Of a stretch of 64,000 bases of DNA, positions 1-12,092 are shown one piece after another. The position numbers and the translations under genes were made by a program. A model generated the notes under the pieces. The model searched no databases. It was not told the DNA's origin and was given only the letters and a program-made list of their open reading frames with translations. The stretch spans positions 6,076,001 through 6,140,000 of the forward strand of contig OW051495.1 in the NCBI GenBank assembly GCA_932521035.1, read 5' to 3'. This stretch comes from Oscheius dolichura (Eukaryota > Nematoda > Chromadorea > Rhabditida > Rhabditidae). Every line of letters begins with the position of its first letter. The first letter of the stretch is position 1.

Positions 1-2090
1 CTCTCAGCGTCTTAGACTCGACGATTGCGACGAGGGGGCTAACTCGGATTCTTGTCCATTTGTAAGGGGGAGGAGATCAGGGGCTTGCCATTAGAGGATA
101 CCTAGAAGTCGCCCAAGAGGACAGTCTTCCTTTCTTTAACCAACTCGTAAGTACCTCAAAAGAAACCTTTTTAATGAGGTGATAAGGGGAGGAGAGTGGC
201 TTCTCTCCCCTCCCGTGGCAGTGGTTTTTCATGTGAGCCCAAAACACGGCTGTCTGTCTGACATGTTCAGGAGCGATTGCCGGAAGCAAAGTTGTAACAG
301 AGAGTAGCCTCCCAGTAGCAGATCTGACAAGGAGTCTCCTCTTCTGCCCCAAGGACACTGTCCTCTCTCCCTTGTCCTCCGCCACCTCCCCTCGCCTGAC
401 CCAGTCAAATCTCCCCCCACCTCCAACTGACGGTAGGCGGACGTCCGTGCAAATAGGAACGGCCATTGGCGGCTGGATTTCCTGGTAGTGTCCGCGTGAC
501 TCGAGCCCTAGGCTAGGGTCATTTAGTCCTTCTGACAGCCGTTTCCTGTACCTGTGAGTGGGTGGACGAGGCCATCAACCCGATGAATGGGCCGCTAGGC
601 GCTCCTCCTTTACAACGCCCCGTTCCAACTTCCAATTTTTCCAAACCACTTTCAAAAGTTGCTTTTCCCTTACATGAAATTGCATCAGGCCATCGGCTGA
701 TAGGGTCATCCTCCCTCGTCTTCCCTTCCTCAATATGTGACCCCTCCTGTCCCACATCTCCAAACATCATAAGGCCGTGGGGACGGGTGGGTCCAGCTGT
801 GGCATAATCCATCGGCCGGGGTTATCTGGCCGGCCTCTTCAGTGTTTCCCAGTTCTTCATTTCGAGGCACAGCTGATGTTATGACTTATCCCTCGGCACT
901 ATCCCCAGCCCCAGAACATTTCGGTTTGTTGGCTGCCGGCTCACTCACTGGTCAAACAGACTGGTTCGGTAGGTTGGCAGTTCGTTTCCTGGTAGAAACA
1001 GTAGTGATCCAGAGATCGGGCTCGGTCTCCTGCCCTTTGCCTGCCGTGTCCCGTGTTGTTTTGCGATCTTCCACAAGGTGTGTCCTGCCATTATTCACGA
1101 CGTTAACCAACAGCTTAATCATGCAACCACAACACCTGGACATGCCCCGTGTCCCTCCTCGGCCGATGTCTCTGAGATCTCTGCTTGCCCGGCCGGCCAC
1201 AAAGGCCCTATCCGTAATTGAACAAAGCACAGGAAGTCGCTCCTCCCTCGCGTGATTTACTAATCAAATGGCTTGTAAGAACCCAGGAGAAAAGAGCCAA
1301 AAATAACACACAAAACGTCTTCGATAAAAGAATGGCGTATCTATACCGTAATTAATCCTCGAGCCCATTCGGTGAGACGCGAGGCGTGACCACATGTCTT
1401 CGTGTGCCCTAGAATTTCCCCTGTTCCCCAAAATAAGAGGTCGATCACCTCGTCCTAAGCCGTGGCCCCGAGGCGTTGCTCTCCGACCCTCTCGGGGGAA
1501 CGTGTCCTCCTGGAGGGGATAAGGGGAACACGAGCCACGTTCTTTCGCACCCCGTGAGGGCGATCACATAACTTCCCTTAATTACCGCCACCTGTCCCGG
1601 CCCAGTGCTTCCCTCTATTTTCTGCTGCTCCCTCCCTGATCCCGCTATCAATCGTCTTCGGATAGAAATAACAAAAAAAGAGGCGCCTCCTAAGCTCCGG
1701 CCATTACTCGCCGTCGCCCTTTTTGGAGGGGCTCGTCTCCTGTTAATAATCTTGTGGGGGATACCCCCGAAGGCCTTTTTCATTGTGTCTTCATGTCCCC
1801 TCGATTGCCGTCGGCGAATGTGAATTTCCGCCCTAATCCCGCCCCGAATGCTAACAACTTCGCGCGCTCCCCCTTCGGATGGACCGTCGTCGCGCGTTCC
1901 GTCACCGTACCCGCGAGCGCTCCTTGTAACCGCCGCCAGAGAAGTGTCCGTATCGTGTCCATTTTCAGCGGCGTCACCCAGCCCCAGCTCCCGGAACAAG
2001 TGCAGCCGGTCCTCGCCAAAGGCACCTGTGTCCATATCGTTGGTGTCTTCCACTCGGCTGTCCCTCCTTCGAAGGATCCCCTCGGTGAGT

Positions 2091-2128
<38 letters not shown>

Positions 2129-2608
2129 CTACAAGTCACCTGTTTACCGGTCCGAGTAGTACGTACACCGTAGTCCGCCATATGTCAGCAGGGCAATTGT
2201 AGCGGTGTCCGTGTAAGAACAGACGCGCTGTTGACGCCAGAAGACAACGTCATGCACACCGTTGCAAAAGGTCTTTTGTTTAGAAATGCTGCAAACTATC
2301 ATGGATGTCACATGACTTGTATTTAAACTTGGTACGGTCGGAGCTATCGCCCGGTTATGCCCCGTGCGGCGCTCCTCCCCTTCGTCCTCCCTAACCCGCC
2401 ACCCGGGTGCCGTCGTCTTCCAGGCTGCTCTCTTTTTCCTCCTCTTTTGCAATGTTGCTTCGATAGGGCAATGTCTCCCTTTTCCCTGAACTGTCCCCCT
2501 CCTAAATGCCCACTTCCGTATTCCCTGACCCTATACGGTAGAGGTGCCCCGCCTCTTGCACCTGGGTCCCGCCTCTCGCCGGCTAAGGCCGAAGTGCGTC
2601 CAGGCAAA
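1..2608. other. GC-rich stretch without a recognisable gene
   Basis: Several open frames of 60-200 codons occur on both strands, the longest at 1445-2053 on the minus strand, but none shows a recognisable domain, signal peptide or exon-intron pattern, and such frames are expected by chance in GC-rich DNA. The stretch includes an uninterrupted run of 33 C at 2094-2126. It may hold the promoter and 5' region of the calmodulin-like gene that follows. Confidence 0.5.
2094..2126. repeat. Poly-C homopolymer (33 C)
   Basis: An unbroken run of 33 cytosines on the plus strand, poly-G on the minus. Read directly from the sequence. Homopolymers this long are slippage-prone, and the exact length may be a sequencing or assembly estimate. 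Open frames that read through it as poly-Pro or poly-Gly should not be trusted. Confidence 0.95.
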
Positions 2609-3977
2609 ATGACTAAACGTCGTTCAGCACCCGGAGCCAATCGAGAGATGCATCGCCAGTGCACCAACAACTCGGCCTCCACGGAGACGGAAGAGTTCAC
2701 CCAGGAGGAGCTGCAGGAGTTCGCCCAGGCATTCAAGGTGGGTCGTCCTCCTCCTACTCTCTTCTCTCTCTCTCTCTCCTCTAAAAGCGGTCCCTTCCCC
2801 CGTGATTAGCCTCGTTTGCATACTCTCCCCTCCGTTTATCTTCCCCCTGACACAGTCCAATTATTCTCTGGCCCATATCCATCTTCGAGCAAAAAAGATA
2901 AGGAAAAGTCAGTGTCGAATCCCCCGAGGAGGGCAATCCACACGTCTTCGGCAGCCGAACAAATACAAAATAGGGACGTGGGAAGATCTAATTTCGCTGA
3001 TAATGGCACTGGGGATGAGGCCGGCCAAAAGGCAACGCACCCAAAAACTAGACATCTGGCTTGGCCAAAATAACAATTTCCTGGAAAGTAGAATAGAATA
3101 TCCGGGGAATGGTCTTATATACTCGAAGAGACTCTTTGTTCTAACAGTAGAGTTCGCACAAATCTTTTCTCCCTTCAGTACATTTGCCGTGTGACGACGA
3201 TGTTCATATTTTGGTTTCCGTCAGTCAAACTTTAAGAGTGGAAATGCATTTTTGATTAGGAAAACCAACTGGTGTTCACCGTTAAGCGCGCTTTGGTTAA
3301 TAACTAGTCGACTTTTCCCCTTTGTCCCAAAAAAAGAAGCTTATTCAACAGAAAAGTGGATTTTAGATGTTTGATAAGGACGGAAACGGGACGATGAGCA
3401 TAAAAGAACTCGGAGTGGCCATGAGGACGCTGGGCATGAACCCGACCGAGGAGGAACTGCAGAACATGGTCAACGAGTACGACATCGACGGCAACGGGAA
3501 AATAGATTTCAACGAGGTCAGTCTTACGCGCTCCACTCCACCACCTATTTTGTAGTTCTGTAAGATGATGAAGGAAATGAACAAAGAAACCGACCAGGAA
3601 CTGATTCGGCTGGCTTTCAAGTAGGGCAGGAGGGGGACAGCGGCAAGAGGATTGCAGGGTGTTCGATAAAGACGGAAACGGGTTCATCACGGCACAAGAG
3701 TTCAAACACTTCATGACGACGATGGGAGAACGGTTCACGGAGGAGGAAGTCGACGAAATTATCAAAGAAGTCGACGTCGACGGAGATGAACAGGTACGCG
3801 GCCTGTTGAATAATTGACGGGGCTGTCCTCTAACTGATCAACGCGCCTACAATTGACAGCTTTCAGATTGATTATGAAGAGTTCGTTAAGATGATATCGC
3901 CAATAGTTTCCGAAGGAAATAAAGATGATCCATTTTCGATTCCTCCGGAGACGACACCTGTCCAAAATGGCAAATGA
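2609..3977 (+). CDS. Calmodulin-like protein, four EF-hands
   Basis: Five exons: 2609-2737, 3367-3516, 3556-3620, 3658-3793 and 3867-3977, giving 196 residues in consistent phase. A basic N-terminal extension of about 35 residues precedes four canonical EF-hand loops at residues 46-57 ([12 protein letters not shown]), 82-93 ([12 protein letters not shown]), 118-129 ([12 protein letters not shown]) and 154-165 (DVDGDEQIDYEE). All carry acidic residues at loop positions 1, 3 and 12, so four Ca2+ sites are expected. A polar C-terminal tail follows EF4. The N-terminal extension and tail set it apart from true calmodulin (about 149 residues); it resembles the nematode CAL-type calmodulin-like proteins. 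Introns 2-4 are 37-73 nt; the first is about 630 nt. The start is the first in-frame ATG of the exon encoding the extension; a second in-frame ATG lies 13 codons later. Confidence 0.9.
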
Positions 3978-4014
3978 GATACTGTATAACCCATACATGG
4001 CTGGCCCCGCGTCA

Positions 4015-4085
4015 GTGCAAATAGTCAAGTCGTAGAGTGGCGCGCGTAAGACTGACCTCAAGGTTCGATCCCCACCCAAGAAATT
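4015..4085 (+). repeat. tRNA-like SINE fragment (copy 1)
   Basis: Contains an A-box-like segment (TAGAGTGGCGCGCGTAA) and a B-box-like GGTTCGATCC, the internal promoter of RNA polymerase III genes. The 3' arm does not fold into a 5-bp T-stem, so this is not a functional tRNA. A diverged copy in opposite orientation starts about 75 bp downstream. Confidence 0.5.
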
Positions 4086-4159
4086 TCTTTACCTTTTTTT
4101 CCACAGCTCGATTATGATTGAACATCACCAAATACATCCAAAAACAGATAAGTAAAGAA

Positions 4160-4235
4160 AAAAAGGTGGTTTCTTCGTCTAGCATCGAACCCACGAGATT
4201 ACGTGCGCCACTCCCCACTTGGTCATTGGGACCGG
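4160..4235 (-). repeat. tRNA-like SINE fragment (copy 2, inverted)
   Basis: On the minus strand it reads AGTGGCGCACGTAA, then GGGTTCGATG, matching copy 1 at 4015-4085 around both boxes and in the T-rich tail. The two copies form a head-to-head inverted pair. Inferred to be a tRNA-derived retroelement; no T-stem pairing remains. Confidence 0.5.
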
Positions 4236-4593
4236 GTCCAAATCAGCCATGTATGGTACAACCCCCCACATTCCGCTGCCACTGTTTGTCAGCCTCATTT
4301 CAACGGGGCTTTTCGCTCACGGGATTTATATGTATGATAAACAATATTTGTGAGAATTTATGAATTAACGCCCAAATTATAGATATAAGAAAAATAATAC
4401 ATTCCGGCTGATCTCGCATTCCGGTGTAGTCCATATCCATGAATAAATTTCTATTTTGTACGATTTTGTAAACGGATGATTTACTATAAGCCAGTGAGTT
4501 TTGGCATGACATCGCAACCGTTGTCTGCAGCCTCGTGAACTCCAACGGGGGCTAGTCTCGACTTTTTTTTAGAGCGGAACAGCAACTGCACGA

Positions 4594-4613
4594 TGAAAAA
4601 GTTCCCTTGTGAG
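4594..4613. repeat. Solo end of the 329-bp inverted-repeat element
   Basis: Twenty bases, TGAAAAAGTTCCCTTGTGAG, identical to the outer end of the right arm of the element at 11426-11754. No matching opposite end was found nearby, so it looks like a remnant or a truncated insertion. Confidence 0.4.
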
Positions 4614-4812
4614 ATTACGGCCCACTCATTCAGTTTTTTGGCGCTCAATAAACAACTCAGCCAAACTCGGTAAACGATACCGATCTTCTGAATAGCTTCC
4701 AACAAAGTTGTGGTTGACCAATTAATAATCAAAGTGTAGTGAACATCGAAAGTATACAAAATTTATAAAATAAATAATTTACAACAAAATAACCGGTAAA
4801 AAAAACTCGTAT

Positions 4813-7800
4813 CTATTCAGAGGCCGTAACCGGGAGACCGTAGTTGACAACGGCAGCTCCAGTCAAATACGGAAGTTTTGATTGCGTTCGCGCTTTCCTC
4901 ATAGCCTCCATTAAGCTTCTTAGCCGCTTCTGACCATCGTTAATGGTGATATTTGCATCGCTGGAGAAACTGAGTTGTACCTATAAAAAATGGTAAGCGA
5001 TAAAGACATACACACCAATGTCATGAAGAATCTATCAATTTCACCATCTGTTACCATCCACAAACAGCCTATGACAGCAGGGCAGTTCGCTATTGTATAG
5101 TCATACACTGTAGATTTGCCATCTAAAGCCCAACCGTCATGATCAAGATGCACACTTAACAAACATGTTTATAATTTAGTAAATGAATATACCTGCTACA
5201 TCCCATCAGCACGGAAACAGCATTACATTTGCTTTCCTTTATTGTACGTTTTGGTAAATGTTTGGAGCCGCTTCCATGTCCCATATAGCTGAAAGCGAAT
5301 AGCTACAGCAAAAATAAACTGACAATAATATATCCTTCTCTTGAAGTATAGATTTCAATTCTGTAGATGTCGGAGCTCCTCCAACTATGCCCTTCATAGA
5401 AAACTATATTATGATTAGTTTTAAGCAGTTTAAGTGATAACCTTTGCTAGAAACTCTGTCATTCTCTTTTGTGTTGCTACCAAATTATTATCCGGATCCA
5501 ACACATAGTATGAATTACACACGTTTACTTCTCTCGGCAACTGGAAACTGTTATTAGACTACTGCTTTTGCTTACGGATTTCGTTACCATCACTTGACGG
5601 AACAAAGCATGCACGGAGACGATTCTTCCAACGTGAGGTTTCTCAGCAAAAATATCCATAGATTCCAATGGGCAAAGAGACAATATCTAATTTAATAGAT
5701 GGAATCAATAATAATTAACAAGTTACCGGACAAATAGCAAGAAAAGTATAGGGGCATGCTTCTTTGTTAATAACACCTCTCTCTTTTAGCTTGCGCTGCA
5801 GCCTAAAAATCTTTTAACTCTAAATACTTCAACTTACGCAGGATATTCTTTTTGAAGACAGGTGATTTGTTCTTCACATAATTGACACAATTGTCCTAAA
5901 GCAACAACCATTTCATTCCATATTGACGCTTTTGAAATCTGTGGGCAAAGACCAACAAGTTCTTCGGCTAGGTTTAAGCTGAATTGATCACCATCTGTCG
6001 ATATTTTGTCGTACAAATCATGTGCAATCTTAACAGAAATTATGAAGTACTAATGTTTTCAACCTTTTTTCCGCGAGGAGCCAATGACTGACTAGGAAGA
6101 AGAAACGGTGCGAATGATCGCAAGAGATATATTTGCATTCCTTGTACAATGCTCTGGAATACATGTTACCGCCGAGAAAAAACTAACTTTTAGTTTACAA
6201 TCTACTTCTCTCCTATTTACCCAAAATTCCGTCGGCGTCGGTGTATTTTTATCAACTGCAGCACTAGCCTCGTTAGCTTTTATAATATGAGTCATACTTC
6301 GGCGAACTCGACGAATCTATGGCTGATCATTTACAGAAAAACGTTAAATTAATACCTTCGAAGCATGACACAGTGGTAAAATGATGGGACTTCTCTCACA
6401 ATACAGTTTAATAAGAAATAAATTATCATGCTCATCCATGGCTAACTGTATAATAGTAAAATCTGAAAAGATTTATATAAAAGGCATAATGAGTAAACAC
6501 CTCGAGGCAGTTGTTCTACTAAACTTTGGAAAGAACTGCATCTGTTGAATACAAACTGGCCTATTTTTCCCAAGAGAAGCCGAGAGCTTGCTCTAAAATG
6601 GAATAGATCTTTTATTCATCACCATACCTAGTAGTGAAGACCGTAGACTCGGACCACATCATAGCAGCCATCCACGGATCCTTTGAAAAACGCCCAATAA
6701 AAGTACAAAGCGGAAAACGCCAATCCCTGAAGTTAGTAAGTCATCATACATATTGGAGGCAATACCTGTATAAAAGATGTGAATAATATTTATAATCTTG
6801 GGCTGCTTCTTTCACAGCTTGTTCAACTACTGAAGAATCATATACTGGGTTATTCTGCAATGATAGCTAATAAAAATATATAGAAACTGGAACCGATGTA
6901 GACGCCTTCGATTCTGAATCGTTGTCTGTGGATGGTTTCATCCAATTGTATGAAAAGGTAGATGAATCTCCAACTGTATCGTGACGTTTAATTTGGGTAC
7001 ATGCTAAGTAATAAGGTAAAAACCTTTGTTGTCCGTACTGATAAAACTGTAATGTGGAGAAATTATGAAGAAGTAAACGTGAATATTACCTTTAAGACTT
7101 GCTCTATTACCAGATGTCTAAAATCATTTTTTTTTGTATCACGGAGGTAATCTCTCCCCTGAAGATCACAAACACGTAGCCACCGAATCGCTGCTAAGCT
7201 ATAAATCTCACACATCCATAAGGGGGGTTTCTAAACATAAAATATACGTATAAAGAATATCAATTTTTTTAAAACCATTTTTAATCCTTTTTTATTACTT
7301 CCTAGTAGCGAGCATTGTTCTACATTGACTTGTTCTCTCAAAGAGCTGTATTTTGAATGCATTTGTGAGAAGTGAATCTGAGCAAAAACCGTGTCTTCAT
7401 TGTATCCATAATAAAAAATCTACCTCACTGTATCCGTGGTAAATCAATACTGTAAGATGATAATCCATTGCAAACTCTACGTTGTTTATGTATGATTGAC
7501 AGAGCTCGCAAACACAACCTTTCTTGAAATCATGTAGCCTTTTCAGAGAGCTAATGGGGCTAAAAAGGTAAAATAGTCTTCTAACGATCAAACTAACTCT
7601 GTGGTTTTCAATTCGTCGAAGCTTTCCTGTAACTTTTGTATTACTTGTCGTGCAGGTGAATAGCAACCAGATGAGGTATCAATTTTATGATCCTTAAAAC
7701 GGTCTAAAATCGAAACTTGGAAACGAACCGTAGAAAGAATGTACAGACGGGTTTTAGCGACATCAATAGTTATTGGAGCCGATTCGGGATTACACTCCAA

Positions 7801-9258
7801 AACTGCAAGGAGAGATAAATTCGCCATTTGTACTGCTCTAAAATAAGAGTAAATTTAGTTTCCGAACATGATCAACCTCGTATAGCAACCTAATTTACAC
7901 GCTATTTTAAATCCAAATTCGGCAAATCCATAGGTTTCTCTGATGAAACCAAGGTTAAAATGCTCAACCAGGACATCTCTTACTGAATCAGAGTATTCTG
8001 CATAAGTACTCATAATTTCCACTGAAAACATCTGGAATTATTATCCCAACATTTTCCATACAGTAAGCCATAGGGTCTTCAAGAAGTCCAACTATATGTA
8101 CTCGCTGTTCATCGTGGTGAATCCCACGTAATCTGTTTCTTAAAAGGCTATCACACTTTTGGTAGCGTTGCTGAAGACACCATAAAGGATCAGGAGTACC
8201 CTTTAAAAATCTTTAAAAGAATTTAGGTTTCGCTCACCTCAGAACAACCTGAAGTTTTTCCAAAGTGCGACAACATGAAATATAGGAAGCTTTCCAGTTC
8301 TACTGCTGCAAATGTGTTCTCTTTTCTTTCTTCTGCTTCTTTTAATGCAGAAAGCAGCTCTTCCATGGGCTTCTCCTACGAAATATTTTATAATAAAAGA
8401 GAAACGTGCCTTTTCTGTTTTCCGATAAAATTCTAGGAATGTCTCACAAACGTTTATCACACGATTTAGCCGTTCTTTTGGGTTGCCTGTTTCGATATAC
8501 TTCTTATTAAACTTCTTCTCTGCTTCTATTCGGGCATCAACTGTTTGAAATTCGCCTTAAAACACATGTAGACAGTGAGCCTAGGGTTTACCTAAAAAAA
8601 CGGCCCATCGTAATAGTAGACTTCGCACTGCACAATTACCCGGCTCAAGAAGTAGGCATGTTTTGAGAAGGTTACACGCTTTATAATACTGAATTTGAAT
8701 TTTGCTATATATTAGGTGCAATATCTTACATCACCCGTAAAAAACATAATGGCTGCTAATTTGAAAGGAATAGGTTTCATCTCCTCGACAAGCGCCTTCT
8801 CTTGTTTTTTACAAAATATCGGAGCCATTTTTTCTAGCCAATACGAAACACATTTCTAAAAGTGATTAAAAAATTTTCATAAAGATATAGGCACATGTAT
8901 TTGCTGTAGGATTTGCCCCCATTTAACTTTTTGTATAGATGCTTTCAAGGCTCTTGTAACCTTTTTGGCTCTTCTGTTCTCGGTTTCACGCAAATCAGCC
9001 TAAAGCCACAAGTACAAAATACATAACACAAGCTTACTTTAGTTCGATAGTTTTCCTTTACTTTGGAATCTTCTACGGAAATGGTCTCGATAATGGAAGA
9101 GACCTAACGAACCAAATAAATAATTATGCGCATTTATTCACCTCTTCGTGTATATTTCCCAAGATCTTTGTTGTCTCATCAATAAGGTGTAAAATCTGGT
9201 CCTTCCGTTCTATGAGCTTCGTTTTGTCTGGGGATGACTTTCCGAGGAGAGGAGACAT
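4813..9258 (-). CDS. ESPL1: Separase (cohesin-cleaving cysteine protease)
   Basis: C-terminal exons carry the separase protease signature: YYVLDPDNNL, GIVGGAPTSTEL, the catalytic His in MGHGSGSKHLP (about 5245-5290), the catalytic Cys in NAVSVLMGCS (about 5200-5230), NCPAVIGCLW with VTDGEIDRF, and the terminal YLTGAAVVNYGLPVTASE. Both catalytic residues are present. The N-terminal two thirds is helical and poorly conserved, as usual for the family. Many exons are separated by tiny introns; the coding length is roughly 1100-1200 residues, near that of compact invertebrate separases. Separase cuts the kleisin subunit of cohesin at anaphase onset and is held inactive by securin. The start at 9258 sits one base after TTTTTATTTCAG, a strong 3' splice site, suggesting spliced-leader addition. 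Middle exon boundaries are not resolved individually. Confidence 0.92.
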
Positions 9259-12092
9259 CCTGAAATAAAAACGTTTATATGTATTTTTTTAGGACACTTA
9301 GTCTAAATGCAGACATTGTACACATTTTTAACTAAATTGCCACCTTCAAATTGGTAATATTACCGCTGCTCCAATAGAGCGCAAGTACGCAACAACATTC
9401 GGGAGAATATGTCTATATATCTAGATAGATATCTAGCCACGATCTCCCCGCTCTACATACTACAGAAAGAACCAAAAAGGAAAAAAAACGAAGCATTGCC
9501 TTATGAATATTGCGCTTTCTACCAGAACAAAGGTGTACACTTTCAAATGTACCAGGCCCTTTCTAATCCCTGAAGTTATTCGTATGCATGCCATGCACTA
9601 TCAGGAATGAAAAAAAAACTAATCTATAAGACCGAATGTAGCAAGAGAGAATAACTTGAAAGTTTCATATAAAAACCATAAATAGCTGGGTATAATCACA
9701 CGCCAGACCTCAATGATACCCTAAAAGATTAACGCGTCTATGCCTACTCTTTGCTATATTATCCTATTATAATTCCACCACCCAACTTCCGATTTACATG
9801 AGCAGTTATAGTAATGACAAACTGAATTTCCAGCAAATAAACCAAATAAACTAATGAAAAGTCTTCACATTGGATGTGAATAATGGAACGAAGACGCAAT
9901 AATTCAGATGTAATTACATTTCGTGGTATATACAAGCAATTTTTTAAAACCATCCTAGAGTAGCTACACAATTTCCTAATTTTTGTTAGCAAATTATACA
10001 AGGAAGAGTTGGCTGCAGTTTACAGTGGTTAGAGGAGAGAAGCATTTTGGCATATTCCGGTTTTCGAAGGGGTAGCAAAAAAATATACATGAAACTGTTC
10101 GAAAAAGCAACAAGAAAGAGTAATAGCAAAACAAGAACATTACAAACAGTAATCTCAAACACACATGGAACACTGATTTTGAAGATGTTTGACCGCCAAG
10201 ATGCAGAGATATACGCGGTCTTGAACGATTTTCAATCCCCACAGGCCATTGAAAGGGGGCCCACCCAGTCTTTCTCTCCCATGACAGCGGGAGCAACCGC
10301 CATTTCCAAAGCAAGATTTGAAGAGGTCGTTAGTTTATATTCGCAGCTAGCGTCTGAAGGTAGATTAGTCAGTTGGCCGGTATGCTAGGGAGGACAAGTC
10401 CGTGGCTTAGCGGGGCTGCGACCGCTGCCATTTCGAGCACGAACATCTAGGATGGGGCGTTGTTTTTCAATAAGACATTTTGACGGCCAACGTCACTAAT
10501 GGGCGAAATATGGCGGCTTGAACAGCGTGAGGATCGCTTCGACCATTCATCGCCTCAACACAATTGTACCCTATTATGTGGCTGTTCCTTTAGAAAAGGA
10601 GAGGAAGCTCAATGGATAGAACGAGCGCTGGACACACTATACAGGACGCCAATCTTCTCCCCCGTAGAAAAGCTAACGGACCATGGGCGGAAAGATGGAG
10701 ACGTTTCAGTGTCTGTGATGCTCTTTCTTCTCTCCATAGAGTTGTCTCTTCTAGCTGATTCCTGCGAGTCTTCCATCAGTAGCAAAACCTGAAAATTAGA
10801 AAGAGGAGCGAGAGTCGGTCGAATAAAACGACAGGGTTACATATTTTTATCGAATTTGGCCAAAAGAGAAGTATCGGGGTTCGAACACTTCCAGTAACGC
10901 CTTTGTGATGTCCGAATCCATCAGTGCTATTCCAAACACCGCTGTGGACACCGAGGACGTTGGGGACATCGGGAACTGGGCAAGACACCATCCCTGGAGA
11001 GGGAGGCTGTCACGAGAGGCGGATTCCCTTGTGGACAGTCTATTGGCCGACTCTACTTTCCAATTTTAGACAAAAGGAGACAATCCGCGTAATTTTATGT
11101 GAATCAGGGCCCACATCGCGCTTTTCTGTCAGTTCCCACTAAGGAGAACAAGAGGCGTTGTGCCGGTTCATGGGATAGGCCCTGCACGCGTGAGAATTGA
11201 AATTTTGGACAGAAAAGGGAAAAAAGCAACCTGGTTGTTGTCAAAGAACAGCAGCACCAGAGAAAATGAAGGACGACTGACAAATGGGTAGCTTGGACGG
11301 GTACAGCTATGACCAAACTTGACAAGAACCGACAGGAAGAAAAGCGAATTCAACGTTTTTAACATGTTAAGACGAAAGAAAAAGGAAGAACTTTGATTGT
11401 GTGTATTTTCGAATAGCGAACAGCCTGACAAGGGAACTTTTTCAAAAAACGATGCGTTCCTGTGTAGTGAAGTACACCATTCGATAGAGAATCAAAATTT
11501 ATCTATAAATCCGAAGTCAGACCGAACTTGGCTCTGTACAACCATAGCCCAACCTTTTACCTGTTGAGCCATTATGCTACTTGGAAATGGATGAAACTAG
11601 AGCAATGATGTTCTTTTGTACAGTATGAGGAAAATGTCACAGGGTGCGTTAGGCACTTCCTGACACCAGCTTCTTGCACAACTTTTCATTCTTTATCGAA
11701 TGGTGTACTTTGTTTGGCAAGAACGCATCGCTTACTGAAAAAGTTCCCTTGTGAGCCAACTCTTGTTGGATTCATCATCCTCCGGAACAATCTCGTCCCT
11801 CCTCTTTTGTGACTTTCTGCGCATATAATGTGCGGAAGAAAAAAAAATTTGCTTGTTTAGTGTCATCATCATTAGGCACATCACCCATTTCTATTGTAGC
11901 CAATAAAGTAATATCTTCTCAGATCTCCAATTTTTATGCTGCAATACAGGCTCTGAAAACGAGATCCGCTCTTGTGCGCCATATGGCCATAATCTTATTT
12001 CATAAGACAATATTTCCCTGTAGAGTTTGAATACTACACAAAATAAATTTCACTGTTGACATTTAATAATCTATCTGATGTAATAAACTGAA
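9259..12092. other. Repeat-rich intergenic stretch
   Basis: No coding gene recognised. Open frames such as 10047-10388 (plus) and 9994-10314 (minus) overlap each other, lack domains and show no splice structure. tRNA-like pieces occur near 10400 and 10600-10640 (GCTCAATGGATAGAACG resembles a tRNA D-arm). The 329-bp inverted-repeat element lies at 11426-11754. Around 9410-9440 is a short ATATCTAGATAGATATCTAG near-palindrome. Confidence 0.5.
11426..11754. mobile_element. Inverted-repeat (MITE/foldback-like) element with a tRNA-like core
   Basis: The arms at 11426-11492 and 11688-11754 are inverted copies of about 67 bp with scattered mismatches. Shared blocks include AAGGGAACTTTTTCA at the outer end, CGATGCGTTC, and AAGTACACCATTCGATA at the inner side. 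No open frame lies between. On the minus strand the core (about 11525-11595) contains TGGCTCAACAGGT, a good A-box, but only a degenerate B-box. No clear target-site duplication was identified. Confidence 0.65.

Larger units (their letters stand above)
3978..4812. other. Intergenic AT-rich stretch with repeat debris
   Basis: Lies between the 3' ends of the convergent calmodulin-like and separase genes. Holds the inverted pair of tRNA-like SINE fragments (4015-4235) and a 20-bp match (4594-4613) to the end of the 329-bp inverted-repeat element at 11426-11754. I see no gene. Confidence 0.6.

Noticed and set aside
1445..2053. A 202-codon minus-strand open frame
   Set aside because: GC-rich DNA gives long chance frames on several strands here; composition is Arg/Gly-rich, there is no recognisable motif, and overlapping frames on the opposite strand are similarly long.
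4015..4235. tRNA genes suggested by GGTTCGATCC and its inverted copy
   Set aside because: The T-stem, acceptor stem and anticodon arm cannot be paired; only A- and B-box-like segments remain, so SINE fragments fit better.
10047..10388. A 113-codon plus-strand open frame
   Set aside because: Overlaps a similar-length antisense frame, has no motif or codon signature, and lies among repeat debris.
10380..10660. Possible tRNA or tRNA-like genes (GTGGCTTAGCGGGG and GCTCAATGGATAGAACG)
   Set aside because: D-arm-like segments only; no matching T-arm or acceptor stem at the right distance.
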